A stretch of 64,000 nucleotides of DNA from Streptomyces sp. XM4193 (lineage in GTDB: Bacteria; Actinomycetota; Actinomycetes; Streptomycetales; Streptomycetaceae): contig NZ_JALLGK010000007.1 in assembly GCF_023072595.1 (NCBI RefSeq), forward strand, positions 248,001 to 312,000. Direction: 5' to 3'. The notes below the pieces were generated by a model. The model searched no databases, had not been told where the DNA came from, and was given only the letters and a program-made list of their open reading frames with translations. Shown piece by piece: positions 33,320-42,152 of this stretch. The stretch's first letter is position 1, and every line of letters begins with the position of its first letter. Made by a program: the position numbers and the translations under genes.

Positions 33320-35575
33320 TTGTCAAACAGTGAAATCGAGCGGGAGCAGCAATTCGTCAGTGCGCTCCACGAACGTCTCGACGTGCTCAGGGCGCGGGCT
33401 CAGGAGTCCGCGCGCGGGGCGCTTGCGCAGGTCGGGAACGCCTACCAGGCCAAGCTGGAGCGGGAGGTCGCGGTCTCGGAGGGGTCCCGTCGGCTCGCGG
33501 CGATCAATGCCGCCGAGCACGGCCTGTGCTTCGGTCGGCTGGATTTCGGGGACGGTCGAACACATCACATCGGACGCATGGGAATTCAGCACGAGGAGCT
33601 GACCGGCGAGCCGATGCTGATCGACTGGCGGGCCGAGGCGGCACGTCCCTTTTATCTCGCGACGGGCCACTCCCCGATGGGGCTGCGACGCAGAAGGCAT
33701 CTGACGACCGAGGGTCGTACCGTCACCGCGCTGCACGACGAGCTGATGGACATCAGCGACCCGACCCGCACCGGGCACGAGAGCAGCGACGCCGACGCGG
33801 TGCTGCTCGCCGCACTGGACGCGGCTCGCACCGGCCGGATGCACGACATCGTGCGCACCATCCAGGCGGAGCAGGACCGGATCATCCGCGCACCGCACCG
33901 AGGGGTGATGGTCGTCGAGGGCGGGCCGGGCACCGGGAAGACGGCGGTGGCGCTGCACCGGGCGGCGTTCCTGCTCTACGAGCACCGTGAACTGCTCGCC
34001 CGCCGGGCCGTGTTGATCGTGGGCCCCAACCCGGCGTTCCTCGACTACATCGGCGAGGTGCTGCCCTCGCTCGGCGAGACCGGGGTGCTGCTTGCCACGC
34101 CCGGTGAGCTCTTCCCCGGCGTGCGGGCCACCGGGGAGGAGAGTCCGGCCGCCGCCGAGGTGAAGGGGCGCCCGGAGATGGCCGATGTGCTGGCGAAGGC
34201 GTTGCGGGGCCGGCAGACCGTTCCCGAAAGGGTGCGGGAGATCGACCACGAGGAGTACGGCACGCTCCTGCTGCACCGCGAGACCGCCGAGGACGCCCGG
34301 CACGCCGCACGCGAGAGCAGCCTGCCGCACAACCTGGCCCGTCCGGTCTTCGCGTTCCGGATCATCGACGAGCTGACCTCCCAGCTCGTCGAGCGGATCG
34401 GCGCGGACCCGCTGGGCGGGGAGAATCTGCTGGGCCCCGACGACATCGCCCAGCTCGGCCGGGACGTGGCGACCAGCCCCGAAGTGCACGACGCCGTCGA
34501 GGAGTTGTGGCCGCAGCTCACCCCGCAGCGCTTCCTCGCCGACTATCTCGCGGAGCCGGTGCACCTGGACGAGGAGTCCGCGGAGCTGATCCGGCGGGAG
34601 GGCGGTCCGTGGACCGAGGCGGACGTACCGCTGCTGGACGAGGCGGCAGAGCTGCTCGGCGAGGACGACAGCGCCGCGCGCGCCAGGGCGGAGGCCGGCC
34701 GTCAGGAGGAAATCGCCTATGCGCAGGGCGTGTTGGAGGTGTCCGCCGGATCGCAGTCCTACGAGTTCGAGGACATGGAGTCCGAGGTGCTGGCCGCGCA
34801 CGACATCATCGACGCCGAGCGGATGGCCGAGCGCCAGGAGGAGACCGACGACCGCAGTGCGGCCGAGCGGGCGGCCGGAGACCGGACCTGGGCGTTCGGC
34901 CACATCATCGTCGACGAGGCGCAGGAGCTGTCCGCGATGGCGTGGCGGCTGCTGATGCGACGGGTGCCGACTCGCTCGATGACGCTGGTCGGGGATCCGG
35001 CGCAGACCGCCGCCCCGGCAGGGGTCGGGAGCTGGGCGCGCGCACTGCGTCCTCATGTGGGCGACCGCTGGGAACGGGTGCGGCTGCGGGTGAACTACCG
35101 TACGCCGGCGGAGATCATGCAGGTCGCGGCCGATGTGGTGCGGGCGCACGACCCGGACTTCACCCCTCCGGAGTCGGTCCGTTGGACCGGAGTGCGGCCG
35201 TGGGTGCGGTCGGTGGGCGCGCAGGAACTGGCCGGCGCGGTGGCCCGGGAGGCGTACGGCAGGAGCGGCCGAGGGCGGACCGCGGTGATCGCCCCGCAGG
35301 AGCTGCACGCCGCGCTCCTCGTCGAGCTGCCCGACGCCGGTTCCGGAGCACAGCCCGACCTCACCCGCGAGGTGGTGCTGTTGACGCCTCGGGGCGCCAA
35401 GGGGCTGGAGTTCGACTCGGTGCTGGTGGTCGAGCCGGCTGCGTACGCGTTGAGCGACCTATACGTCGCGCTCACCCGCGCAACCCAGCGCCTGGGAGTA
35501 CTGCACACGGGGCGGCTGCCGCGCGGGCTCGAAGAGCAGGCCGGGACGGAGGGCGAAGGCCGACGGGCCGGCTGA
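33320..35575 (+). CDS. HelD-type RNA polymerase-associated UvrD-like helicase
   Basis: This 751-residue SF1-like protein has an N-terminal coiled segment (residues 1-60, EIEREQQFVSALHERLDVLRARA) of the kind HelD inserts into the RNA polymerase secondary channel. Then come GLCFGRLDFGDGRTHHIGRMGI, IDWRAEAARPFY, Walker A EGGPGTGKTAVALHR (about 200), the HIIVDEAQELSAMAW Walker B, TLVGDPAQTAAP, VNYRTPAEIM and LYVALTRATQRLGVLHTG. HelD recycles stalled polymerase, and some actinobacterial members (HelR) protect it from rifamycins. The TTG start was chosen for GGGAG five bases upstream; an ATG 12 codons earlier lacks a ribosome site. Confidence 0.9.
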   Translation: MSNSEIEREQQFVSALHERLDVLRARAQESARGALAQVGNAYQAKLEREVAVSEGSRRLAAINAAEHGLCFGRLDFGDGRTHHIGRMGIQHEELTGEPMLIDWRAEAARPFYLATGHSPMGLRRRRHLTTEGRTVTALHDELMDISDPTRTGHESSDADAVLLAALDAARTGRMHDIVRTIQAEQDRIIRAPHRGVMVVEGGPGTGKTAVALHRAAFLLYEHRELLARRAVLIVGPNPAFLDYIGEVLPSLGETGVLLATPGELFPGVRATGEESPAAAEVKGRPEMADVLAKALRGRQTVPERVREIDHEEYGTLLLHRETAEDARHAARESSLPHNLARPVFAFRIIDELTSQLVERIGADPLGGENLLGPDDIAQLGRDVATSPEVHDAVEELWPQLTPQRFLADYLAEPVHLDEESAELIRREGGPWTEADVPLLDEAAELLGEDDSAARARAEAGRQEEIAYAQGVLEVSAGSQSYEFEDMESEVLAAHDIIDAERMAERQEETDDRSAAERAAGDRTWAFGHIIVDEAQELSAMAWRLLMRRVPTRSMTLVGDPAQTAAPAGVGSWARALRPHVGDRWERVRLRVNYRTPAEIMQVAADVVRAHDPDFTPPESVRWTGVRPWVRSVGAQELAGAVAREAYGRSGRGRTAVIAPQELHAALLVELPDAGSGAQPDLTREVVLLTPRGAKGLEFDSVLVVEPAAYALSDLYVALTRATQRLGVLHTGRLPRGLEEQAGTEGEGRRAG

Positions 35576-35902
35576 GCTGCGCGGAGGGGCGGTGGCGCAG
35601 CCGGGTGCGAGACAACGGCGTCAACTCCCCTTCTTGGGCAACGGGTTGGGCGCACACGGGTTGCTGTCGACGTACCCCGGGCGTCTCCACGGCGAGGCCA
35701 CTCGCACGGGTGAAGGCGTACAACCTTCGCTCGGGTTCGGGTGTCTTCTGTGCACCGCTCCACGCAACGCCGTGCCCGCCCGCCTCCGGGGCAGCCGGCA
35801 GCGGGGGCGTCACTCTCAACGCCGCGCGGAGGCCCGGCGTCCCAGTGGTCCCGGCCGCGCCTTCGCGTGCTCGGCCGTGCCTTCACCAGCCCAGGGGGCA
35901 CC
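35576..35902. other. Intergenic region, no gene seen
   Basis: About 330 bases between two plus-strand genes. A weak 7-bp hairpin (GCTGCGC/GCGCAGC) lies just after the helicase stop. Nothing else was recognised. Confidence 0.4.
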
Positions 35903-36445
35903 GTGAATCCGTACAACCGTCCGAGTCCGCCTCCCCGCCCGCCGGACCTGCGACCGCTGAGCCGCCGCAAGCGGGTCTGGGGCGGCGGGATCGGGCTCCT
36001 CATGTTCGGTGTGCTGGTGGGCGGCGCCGGTGAACAGCCGGACACCACAACGGCGTCCGGGAACTCCGCCAAGCCCGCCTCGACGGTCACCGCCACGATC
36101 GAGGCCACCGCCACCGAGCGGGTGACTGTCGAGCCCGAGCCGGCACCGACGGTCACCCGGACCAAGACCGTCAAGACCCCGGGCCCGACCGTCACGGTCA
36201 CCTCAGCCCCGGGCGGCTCCGGCTCCGGGGGCGGTACCGGCAGTGGCTCGGGCGGGAGCGCGAGTGGCGGCGGTACGGGAGGCGGCGCGGCGGCGAGCTG
36301 TTCCCTGGTCTCCAACGCGGGCAACTGCTACAGCCCGGGCCAGTTCTGCCGCAACAGCGACCGCGGCGCCAGCACCACCACTTCCTCCGGCGCCCGCATC
36401 ACCTGCAGGCAGAACGGCGACTCCTGGCGGTGGACGCGTTCCTGA
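35903..36445 (+). CDS. Membrane-anchored Ser/Thr/Gly-rich protein with C-terminal cysteine domain
   Basis: This 180-residue hypothetical protein has a cytoplasmic Pro-rich N-terminus (residues 1-30), one membrane segment (WGGGIGLLMFGVLVGGAG) and a Thr/Val/Pro stalk. A Gly/Ser run precedes a compact C-terminal module of about 45 residues with four cysteines (CSLVSNAGNCYSPGQFCRNSD, then RITCRQNGD, ending WRWTRS). The module recurs at the C-termini of secreted actinobacterial proteins and may bind wall components or calcium, but no function is established. The GTG start has AGGGGG upstream. Confidence 0.75.
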   Translation: MNPYNRPSPPPRPPDLRPLSRRKRVWGGGIGLLMFGVLVGGAGEQPDTTTASGNSAKPASTVTATIEATATERVTVEPEPAPTVTRTKTVKTPGPTVTVTSAPGGSGSGGGTGSGSGGSASGGGTGGGAAASCSLVSNAGNCYSPGQFCRNSDRGASTTTSSGARITCRQNGDSWRWTRS

Positions 36446-36825
36446 CTCCGGAGCCCGGGCCGCGTCGACGGCGGCCCGGGTCCGCATCCTGCCGACACGG
36501 CCGCGAGCGGTGTGCCCCGCCGAGCGTACGAGCGGTGTGCCGGCGTGGTGCGCCGGGGTGGTGTGCCCGAGCGATGCGCCCCGCCGGGCGCTGGAGCGCC
36601 CCGCCGAGCGCACGAGCGGTGCGCCGGGGCGGTGAGCGGCGCACGGTGGGGCAGGCTGCCGGTGCGGGCGCGCACACGCGGCGCGCCCGCACCGGTCCGA
36701 GTGCACTGTGCAGGATGCCGCTCCCCCGGTCGCCGTCCGGTGGCTGCCGAGGCCGCGCCGCGCGCGGGGCGACGCGGCACACCGCCACGAGTCGGCGGGC
36801 GGGTGCGGCACGGAGAGGAGAGGCC
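36446..36825. repeat. Degenerate repeat-rich intergenic region
   Basis: The segment 36515-36630 consists of imperfect copies of CGCCGAGCGYACGAGCGGTGYGCC-like units (clearest at 36518-36541 and 36602-36625), with shorter GTGCGCCGGGG variants between. It is GC-rich and frame-independent. No gene is supported. It lies upstream of the lut operon. Confidence 0.55.
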
Positions 36826-37590
36826 ATGCGGGTCGCACTGTTCATCACCTGCGTCAACGACACGCTCCACCCCGCCACGGGCAGAGCGGTGGTGACGCTG
36901 CTGGAGAGACTCGGCGTACGGGTGCACTTCCCCGAGGAGCAGAGCTGCTGCGGCCAGCCGCACTTCAACACCGGCTACCGGCACCAGACCGAGCCGCTGG
37001 TGCGGCGCCACGCCCGCGTCTTCGCCGAGTACGACTACGTCGTCACGCCGTCCGGCTCCTGCGCCGCGATGGTGCGCGACCACCATCCGCGGGTGGCGCG
37101 GCGGGCGCGGGAGGAGGGACGTGAACTGTCGACGGCCGCCGTGCAGCGGGCCGCCGACCGGACGTACGAACTGACCGAGTTCCTGGTCGACGTGCTGGGG
37201 GTGACCGATGTGGGCGCCTGGTTCCCGCACCGGGTGACGTACCACCCCACCTGCCACGGGCTGCGGATGCTCGGCCTCGACGACCGGCCCCGCCGACTGC
37301 TGGAGAACGTACGGGGGTTGGAGCTGCTGGAGCTGGAAGGTGCGCAGGAGTGCTGCGGCTTCGGCGGCACCTTCGCGCTGAAGAACAGCGCCGTTTCCAC
37401 CGCCATGGGCAGGGACAAGGCGCGCAGTGTCGAGGCCACCGGCGCGCAGGCCGTCTGCACCGTCGACAACTCCTGCGGCATGCACATCGGCGGTCTGCTC
37501 GCCCGGCGCGGCTCCACCGTGCGGCCCGTGCACATCGCCGAGATCCTGGCGTCGACCGCCGACGCACCCTACGCGGAGGCAGCGGTATGA
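36826..37590 (+). CDS. lutA: Lactate utilisation protein A, (Fe-S)-binding
   Basis: LutA is one part of the LutABC L-lactate oxidising complex. The 254-residue protein has the two CCG domains intact: EEQSCCGQPHFNTGY (about residue 40) and AQECCGFGGTFALK (about 180), with GSCAAMV and NSCGMHIGG between and after. These cysteine motifs ligate iron-sulfur clusters. The ATG has GAGAGGAG upstream. It overlaps lutB by four bases, so the operon order lutA-lutB-lutC is preserved even though the partner genes are damaged. Confidence 0.94.
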   Translation: MRVALFITCVNDTLHPATGRAVVTLLERLGVRVHFPEEQSCCGQPHFNTGYRHQTEPLVRRHARVFAEYDYVVTPSGSCAAMVRDHHPRVARRAREEGRELSTAAVQRAADRTYELTEFLVDVLGVTDVGAWFPHRVTYHPTCHGLRMLGLDDRPRRLLENVRGLELLELEGAQECCGFGGTFALKNSAVSTAMGRDKARSVEATGAQAVCTVDNSCGMHIGGLLARRGSTVRPVHIAEILASTADAPYAEAAV

Positions 37591-39037
37591 GCAGTACGTA
37601 TCTGGGGATGCCCGCCTTTCCGGAGGCAGCCGCCGCCTCCACCCGCGACGAGCGGTTGCGGGCGAATCTGCGGCACGCCACCCACACGATCCGCGACCGC
37701 CGTGCGAAGGCCGTCGCCGAACTGGAGGACTGGGCCGAACTGCGCGCCGCGGGTGCGGCGTTGAAGAACCGGGTGCTGCGGCATCTGGACCACTACCTGG
37801 AACAGGTGGAGGAGAAGGTGACCGCCGCCGGCGGTGTGGTGCACTGGGCCGCCGACGCCGCGGAGGCCAACCGCATCGTCACCGGGCTCGTACGGGCGAC
37901 CGGCGAGCGCGAGGTGGTCAAGGTCAAGTCCATGGCGACCGAGGAGATCGGCCTCAACGAAGCGCTGGAGCGCGAGGGCATCCGCAGCTACGAGACCGAT
38001 CTGGCGGAGCTCATCGTCCAGCTCGGCGACGATCTCCCCTCGCACATCCTCGTGCCCGCGATCCACCGCAACCGGTCCGAGATCCGCGACATCTTCCGCG
38101 AACGGATGGCGAGTTGGGGCCGTGCGGCGCCCGAGGGCCTGACCGACAGCCCCGAACAGCTGGCGGACGCGGCCCGCCTGCATCTGCGGGAGAAGTTCCT
38201 GCGGGCCCGGGTCGGGATCAGCGGCGCCAACTTCCTGGTCGCCGACACCGGGACGGCGGTGGTCGTCGAGTCCGAGGGCAACGGCCGGATGTGTCTTACG
38301 CTCCCGGAGACGCTGATCTCCGTGGTGGGCATCGAGAAGATCGTGCCCAGCCGGCGGGACCTCGAGGTCTATCTGCAACTCCTGCCACGTTCCTCGACGG
38401 CCGAGCGGATGAACCCCTACACCTCGATGTGGACGGGAACGACGGACGGCGACGGCCCGAGCACCTTCCATCTGGTGCTCCTGGACAACGGCCGCACCGA
38501 CCCGGGCCGATCGGTGCCATCCTCACACCCCAACTGCGCGGGACGTCAACCGCCTTGGACGCCTCGCTGCCGTACGCCTCCACGCTGTGCGGAGCCTGCT
38601 ACGAGGTGTGCCCGGTCGCCATCGACATCCCCGAGGTGCTGCTCCACCTTCGTGAACGGGTCGTGCAGGGCGGGCGGGTGACCGTCCGCGGCCGCCGCCG
38701 CACCGTACGACCGGCGCGCGGGCACACCAGCGAACGGGCGGTGCTGCGTGCCGCCCAGTGGGTGCTGGAGCGTCCGCGCGCGCTGCGCGCCGCTCAGCGC
38801 CTGGCCTCCCGCACCCGCGGGCTGCATCCTCGGCGGCTGCCCGGACCCGGCCGCGCGTGGACGGACAGCAGGGAGCTGCCGCAGGTGCCGCCGGAACCGT
38901 TCCGCGACTGGTGGCGGCGCACCCGGGGCGAGGCTCGGGAGAGCCCGGACCGCGGCGGCGAGGCCGGCCCACTACACGGCCCGCACGGCACTGACGGCAC
39001 GCGCGGTGGCGAGGGACGGCAGGAGGAGGAGCGATGA
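37587..39037 (+). pseudogene. lutB: lutB with internal out-of-frame deletion
   Basis: The N-terminal LUD domain is intact for about 300 residues (FLRARVGISGANFLV; MCLTLPETLISVVGIEKIVP; STAERMNPYTSMWTG; FHLVLLDNGRTD). Immediately after DNGRTD the sequence jumps to DNA that in the +2 frame encodes PGPIGAILTPQLRG, LPYASTLCGACYEVCPVAIDIP and the usual C-terminus, ending at the lutC overlap. From knowledge of the family, about 39 residues are missing, including the first ferredoxin motif CxxCxxCxxxCP. The loss is not a multiple of three. The first frame stops at 38681. The product cannot be a normal LutB unless the junction is an assembly error. Confidence 0.85.
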
Positions 39038-40254
39038 GCAGTCGTGAACGCGTACTGGCGCGCGTGCGGCGGGCGTTGGCCGACGTACCGCGGGAGGAAC
39101 GACCGCAGGACGTCGCGGTGGACCGCGGGTACCTGGAGGTGCACGGCAGCCGTACGCGGGCGCAGACCGTCGACCTGCTCGCGGAGAACCTCGCCGACTA
39201 CCGCGCCCGGGTGCACCGCACCGGCGCCGCCGACCTGCCCGGACTCCTCGCACGGCTGACCGCCGAACGCGAGGCGCGAACCGTGCTGGCCGCCGCCGGG
39301 CTGCCGCCGGCCTGGGTCTCGGCCGTCGGCTCACCGGGCGGCGCGGCCACCGTCGTCACCGAGCACGACGGACTGACGCTCGCGGACCTCGACAATGTCG
39401 ACACCGTCGTGACGGGCTGTGCGCTCGCCATCGCCGAGACCGGCACGATCGTCCTGGACTCCGGGCCCGGGCAGGGGCGTCGGCGCAGCACGCTCGTTCC
39501 CGACCACCACGTCTGTGTCGTGGACTGCGGGGCCCAGGTGGTGGACTCGGTGGTGCGGGCGCTGGAACGACTGGACCTGACCAGACCGCTGACCTGGATC
39601 TCCGGCCCCTCCGCCACCAGCGACATCGAGTTGGACAGGGTCGAGGGCGTACACGGCCCGCGCACGCTGGAGGTCGTACTCCTCAACCCCCGCTCTGATT
39701 CGGGATTCGGCCGAGCCCGCCAGGCGGGCTCCATCAGGCGCGCTCGATCAGGCGGGCTCCATCAGGCGGGTCGGAGCCGGACGGGCCCCGGTCGGACGGA
39801 CCTGGGGCTGAACGCCCGAACGCCCGAACGCCCGGGGGCGGATCGCCGCGCATCGCGCTTCTGGGGCGACACACCGCCCTTTCGGGCGGCCGAACTCCGA
39901 GGCGCAGGTCGGCTCTCGCACCACGCGCGGCGCCCCCGCTGCCGGATCCGGTCCGGCGGCGGGGGCGCCGCGAGGCACGTGGGCCTCAGAGTTGCTCGCC
40001 GGCCGGATCGGCCGGCCCGGGCCAGTAAGCCGGACAGGCGGCAGCGGGTTCGCGCCCGGAGTCGGACAGCTCGACCGCGGCGGTGTACGCGCCGTTCGGC
40101 GGGTTGTACCCGGCTGTTTCGGCGAAGTGGCCGCCCGCACCGGACGCGGGTGCGGCGGTCGGCGCGAAGGGTGCGGGCTCCTCGTGGCGAACCGGCTGGA
40201 CCGGCTGGACCGGCTCGGCCAGCTCGACGATGGCGGGCCCGTCCGGCTCGATGA
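39034..40254 (+). CDS. lutC: Lactate utilisation protein C with abnormal C-terminal read-through
   Basis: Residues 1-225 are a normal LUD-domain LutC (SSRERVLARVRRALADVP; LTLADLDNVDTVVTGCALAIAETGT; LDSGPGQGRRRSTLVPDHHVCVV; WISGPSATSDIELDRVEGVHGPRTLEVVLL), where the family normally ends. Here the frame continues for about 180 more residues of Arg/Ala-rich sequence. It crosses two tandem repeats and a terminator-like hairpin, and runs 269 bases into the 3' end of the oppositely oriented dehydrogenase gene. A TGA sits one base out of frame at 39698-39700, so a small indel at about 39690 is the simplest cause. The functional gene was probably 39034 to about 39700. Confidence 0.75.
   Translation: MSSRERVLARVRRALADVPREERPQDVAVDRGYLEVHGSRTRAQTVDLLAENLADYRARVHRTGAADLPGLLARLTAEREARTVLAAAGLPPAWVSAVGSPGGAATVVTEHDGLTLADLDNVDTVVTGCALAIAETGTIVLDSGPGQGRRRSTLVPDHHVCVVDCGAQVVDSVVRALERLDLTRPLTWISGPSATSDIELDRVEGVHGPRTLEVVLLNPRSDSGFGRARQAGSIRRARSGGLHQAGRSRTGPGRTDLGLNARTPERPGADRRASRFWGDTPPFRAAELRGAGRLSHHARRPRCRIRSGGGGAARHVGLRVARRPDRPARASKPDRRQRVRARSRTARPRRCTRRSAGCTRLFRRSGRPHRTRVRRSARRVRAPRGEPAGPAGPARPARRWRARPAR
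39722..39770. repeat. 14-bp tandem repeat in the lutC 3' extension
   Basis: AGGCGGGCTCCATC occurs three and a half times (middle copy AGGCGCGCTCGATC). A second short array, AACGCCCG three times, lies at 39811-39834. Both have non-coding character although they lie in the extended lutC frame. Confidence 0.85.
39929..39969. terminator. Terminator hairpin between lutC and the dehydrogenase gene
   Basis: A 17-bp stem (GGCGCCCCCGCTGCCGG against its complement, one G-T pair) with a 7-base loop, 17 bases downstream of the dehydrogenase stop. It marks the original boundary between the two convergent units. Confidence 0.65.
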
Positions 40255-41497
40255 ACGGCTGGCCCTGCGGCGTCGCCGGGTACAGGTCCCGGTACGCGAC
40301 GGCCTCGCCGTACTCGCGGATCATGCGCTGGGAGTTCTCGCGGGCGAAGAGCACGCCCGCGGTGCGCATCGAGGTGCCCGTCCGGTCGGCCCGGCTCATC
40401 AGCCCGCGCACCAGCGGACGGATCTCGTCCGACAGCCGGCTGCAGGCGCCGCCGGGGCTGACGACCTCGCCCAGGATCACCCACCAGGCGCCGGCGGCTG
40501 CTCCGGTGTTGGCGATGAAGTCGGGCACGACGGTCACGCCCCGCTCCAGCAGCCGCTGTTCGGCCTCGGGGGTGGTCGGCACGTTGGCCGCCTCGGCGAT
40601 GATGCTGCCGCGGATCCGGTCGCAGTTCTCGGCGGTGATGGTGTACGAGACCGCGGCCGGCACCAGCAGGTCGACGTCCTGGTCGAGCCAGCTGTCGCCG
40701 GGCAGCTCCTCGTCGTCCGCCCGCAGTACCGAGCGGTCGATGAGACCGCCGGGGCTGCGCGCGGCGAGCAGCAGATCCACGTCCAGACCGCGCTCGGTGT
40801 TGCGGATGAGCCCCTGGGCGTCGGTGATGCCGACGACCTTCACTCCGGCACGGTCCAGATAGCGGGCGGTCGAGCCGCCCATGGCGCCGAAGCCCTGGAG
40901 GACGGCACGGGCGGAGCCGGCTGCGATGCCCCGGTGTTCGAGGGCGGCGAGCGCCGCCTCGGCGACTCCGTAGCCGCCGACCAGCTCGGAGAGCTTCAGC
41001 CCTTCGGTCTCGGCGGTGAAGGCGTGGCGGATTCGTGCGCTCACCTCGTCCGCCGCGGGGGCGCGAACCACAGCGGCGTGGAAGGAGTTCTCGCCGATTC
41101 CCACACGGGAAAAGGCACGGTCCAGTTGCTCCTGCTGGGTTCCGAGGTCACCCGCGGTGACCCAGAAGCGTTCGAGCAGGGGACGTACCGCTTCGAGAAA
41201 GCGCTCCCGCACTTCCTCCGCTCTCGGATCGGTCGAGTCGAAGTCGATTCCGCCCTTCGCGCCGCCCACGTGAATTCCGAAGGCGCCCATCTTCAGGGTC
41301 ATCTCACGGGCGAGTTCGGTGACCTCGTTGAGTGTGCAGCCCGGCCGCATTCGCAGACCGCCGGTGGCGATGCCCGTCACCAGCTGGTCGATGACGACGT
41401 ATCCACGGGCCGAGGTCACGGTGTCACGCCAGGTGACCTGGAGGTAAGGTTCATGCTCAAGAACCTGCATTGGCGTCTCGACGGCAGTTTGCGTCAC
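39986..41497 (-). CDS. Glu/Leu/Phe/Val dehydrogenase family protein
   Basis: This 503-residue amino-acid dehydrogenase would deaminate an amino acid to the 2-keto acid with NAD(P). The substrate-side glycine/lysine motif is FGIHVGGAKGGIDFDST (Lys about 79). The dinucleotide fold begins VLQGFGAMGGSTARYLDRAG. EAANVPTTPEAEQ and VPDFIANTGAAAG are further family blocks. From about residue 415 the protein has an extra 80-90 residue Pro/Ala/Glu tail with QPVQPVQPV repeats, not part of the fold. The GTG start follows GGGTGAG; an ATG nine codons on is the alternative. Substrate specificity is not visible. Confidence 0.88.
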   Translation of the reverse strand: MTQTAVETPMQVLEHEPYLQVTWRDTVTSARGYVVIDQLVTGIATGGLRMRPGCTLNEVTELAREMTLKMGAFGIHVGGAKGGIDFDSTDPRAEEVRERFLEAVRPLLERFWVTAGDLGTQQEQLDRAFSRVGIGENSFHAAVVRAPAADEVSARIRHAFTAETEGLKLSELVGGYGVAEAALAALEHRGIAAGSARAVLQGFGAMGGSTARYLDRAGVKVVGITDAQGLIRNTERGLDVDLLLAARSPGGLIDRSVLRADDEELPGDSWLDQDVDLLVPAAVSYTITAENCDRIRGSIIAEAANVPTTPEAEQRLLERGVTVVPDFIANTGAAAGAWWVILGEVVSPGGACSRLSDEIRPLVRGLMSRADRTGTSMRTAGVLFARENSQRMIREYGEAVAYRDLYPATPQGQPFIEPDGPAIVELAEPVQPVQPVRHEEPAPFAPTAAPASGAGGHFAETAGYNPPNGAYTAAVELSDSGREPAAACPAYWPGPADPAGEQL

Positions 41498-42152
41498 TTG
41501 GCACTCACCCTTTCCTGTCACTGATAGGCACGTACAGTCAGCGCCTTCGGGCACACCGGAACCGGCCGCGGAACCAGCGACGGGTAAGCCCGTTCGACAA
41601 CTGTGCGGAATTCATCCGCAATGTGAGCGGAAACCCTCGGCGGGGAAACCGCAGCCATACGGCGGGACGGATTGCGCCGGGTGAAGAGCACACCGAAGCG
41701 GACCCTGGACGGGGCGCAAAAAGGTTCTTCAGGAATACGCAGAGAACGCATTCGGATGCGTTGTGCGTAGCGCCCACTGTGAGGTCGGCAGAGATCCCTT
41801 GTCAAGGCGTGACTTGGGTCCGTTCTGTCATCAACTTTCGGGGTGCTCGGCGACCTTCGGGATGGGTGAGAAATGCCAGCTCAGAGCGGTGTTACGGCTG
41901 GCTAAGGATTTAGCTGACAAAGCGTCGGAGCGCGCCGCGTCGCGCCGCCGGCCTCCTCGCACCCCCTCCTGCGCCGCGCGCGCCGCCCGCGCGGGGTCCC
42001 GGCGCGGCGGAAGACGGACGCTCCGGTTCGACCAATCGCGTGGTGACCGGGCAATATCAGACCCCTCGGGCCGCGTCGGGGACGCGCCCGCGCACCCGGT
42101 CGACGGCCGGGTGCTCCACATAGCCATCGAGAGTCTCCTCGGGAGGAGCGCC
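41498..42152. other. Divergent intergenic region upstream of htpG
   Basis: About 650 bases between the dehydrogenase gene and htpG, partly AT-richer (41580-41720). It contains the perfect dyad at 41745-41762 but no convincing gene. No HspR-type (CTTGAGT-N7-ACTCAAG) or CIRCE operator was found by eye. Confidence 0.5.
41745..41762. promoter_or_regulatory. Perfect 7-bp inverted repeat AACGCAT-TCGG-ATGCGTT
   Basis: A perfect dyad with a TCGG spacer in the AT-richer divergent region about 390 bases upstream of htpG and 250 bases upstream of the dehydrogenase gene. Likely a protein-binding site; a small RNA hairpin is possible. Confidence 0.4.

Noticed and set aside
41470..41913. A 147-codon plus-strand frame upstream of htpG
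   Set aside because: Composition is not Streptomyces-like coding, there is no family or ribosome site, and it overlaps the dehydrogenase start.
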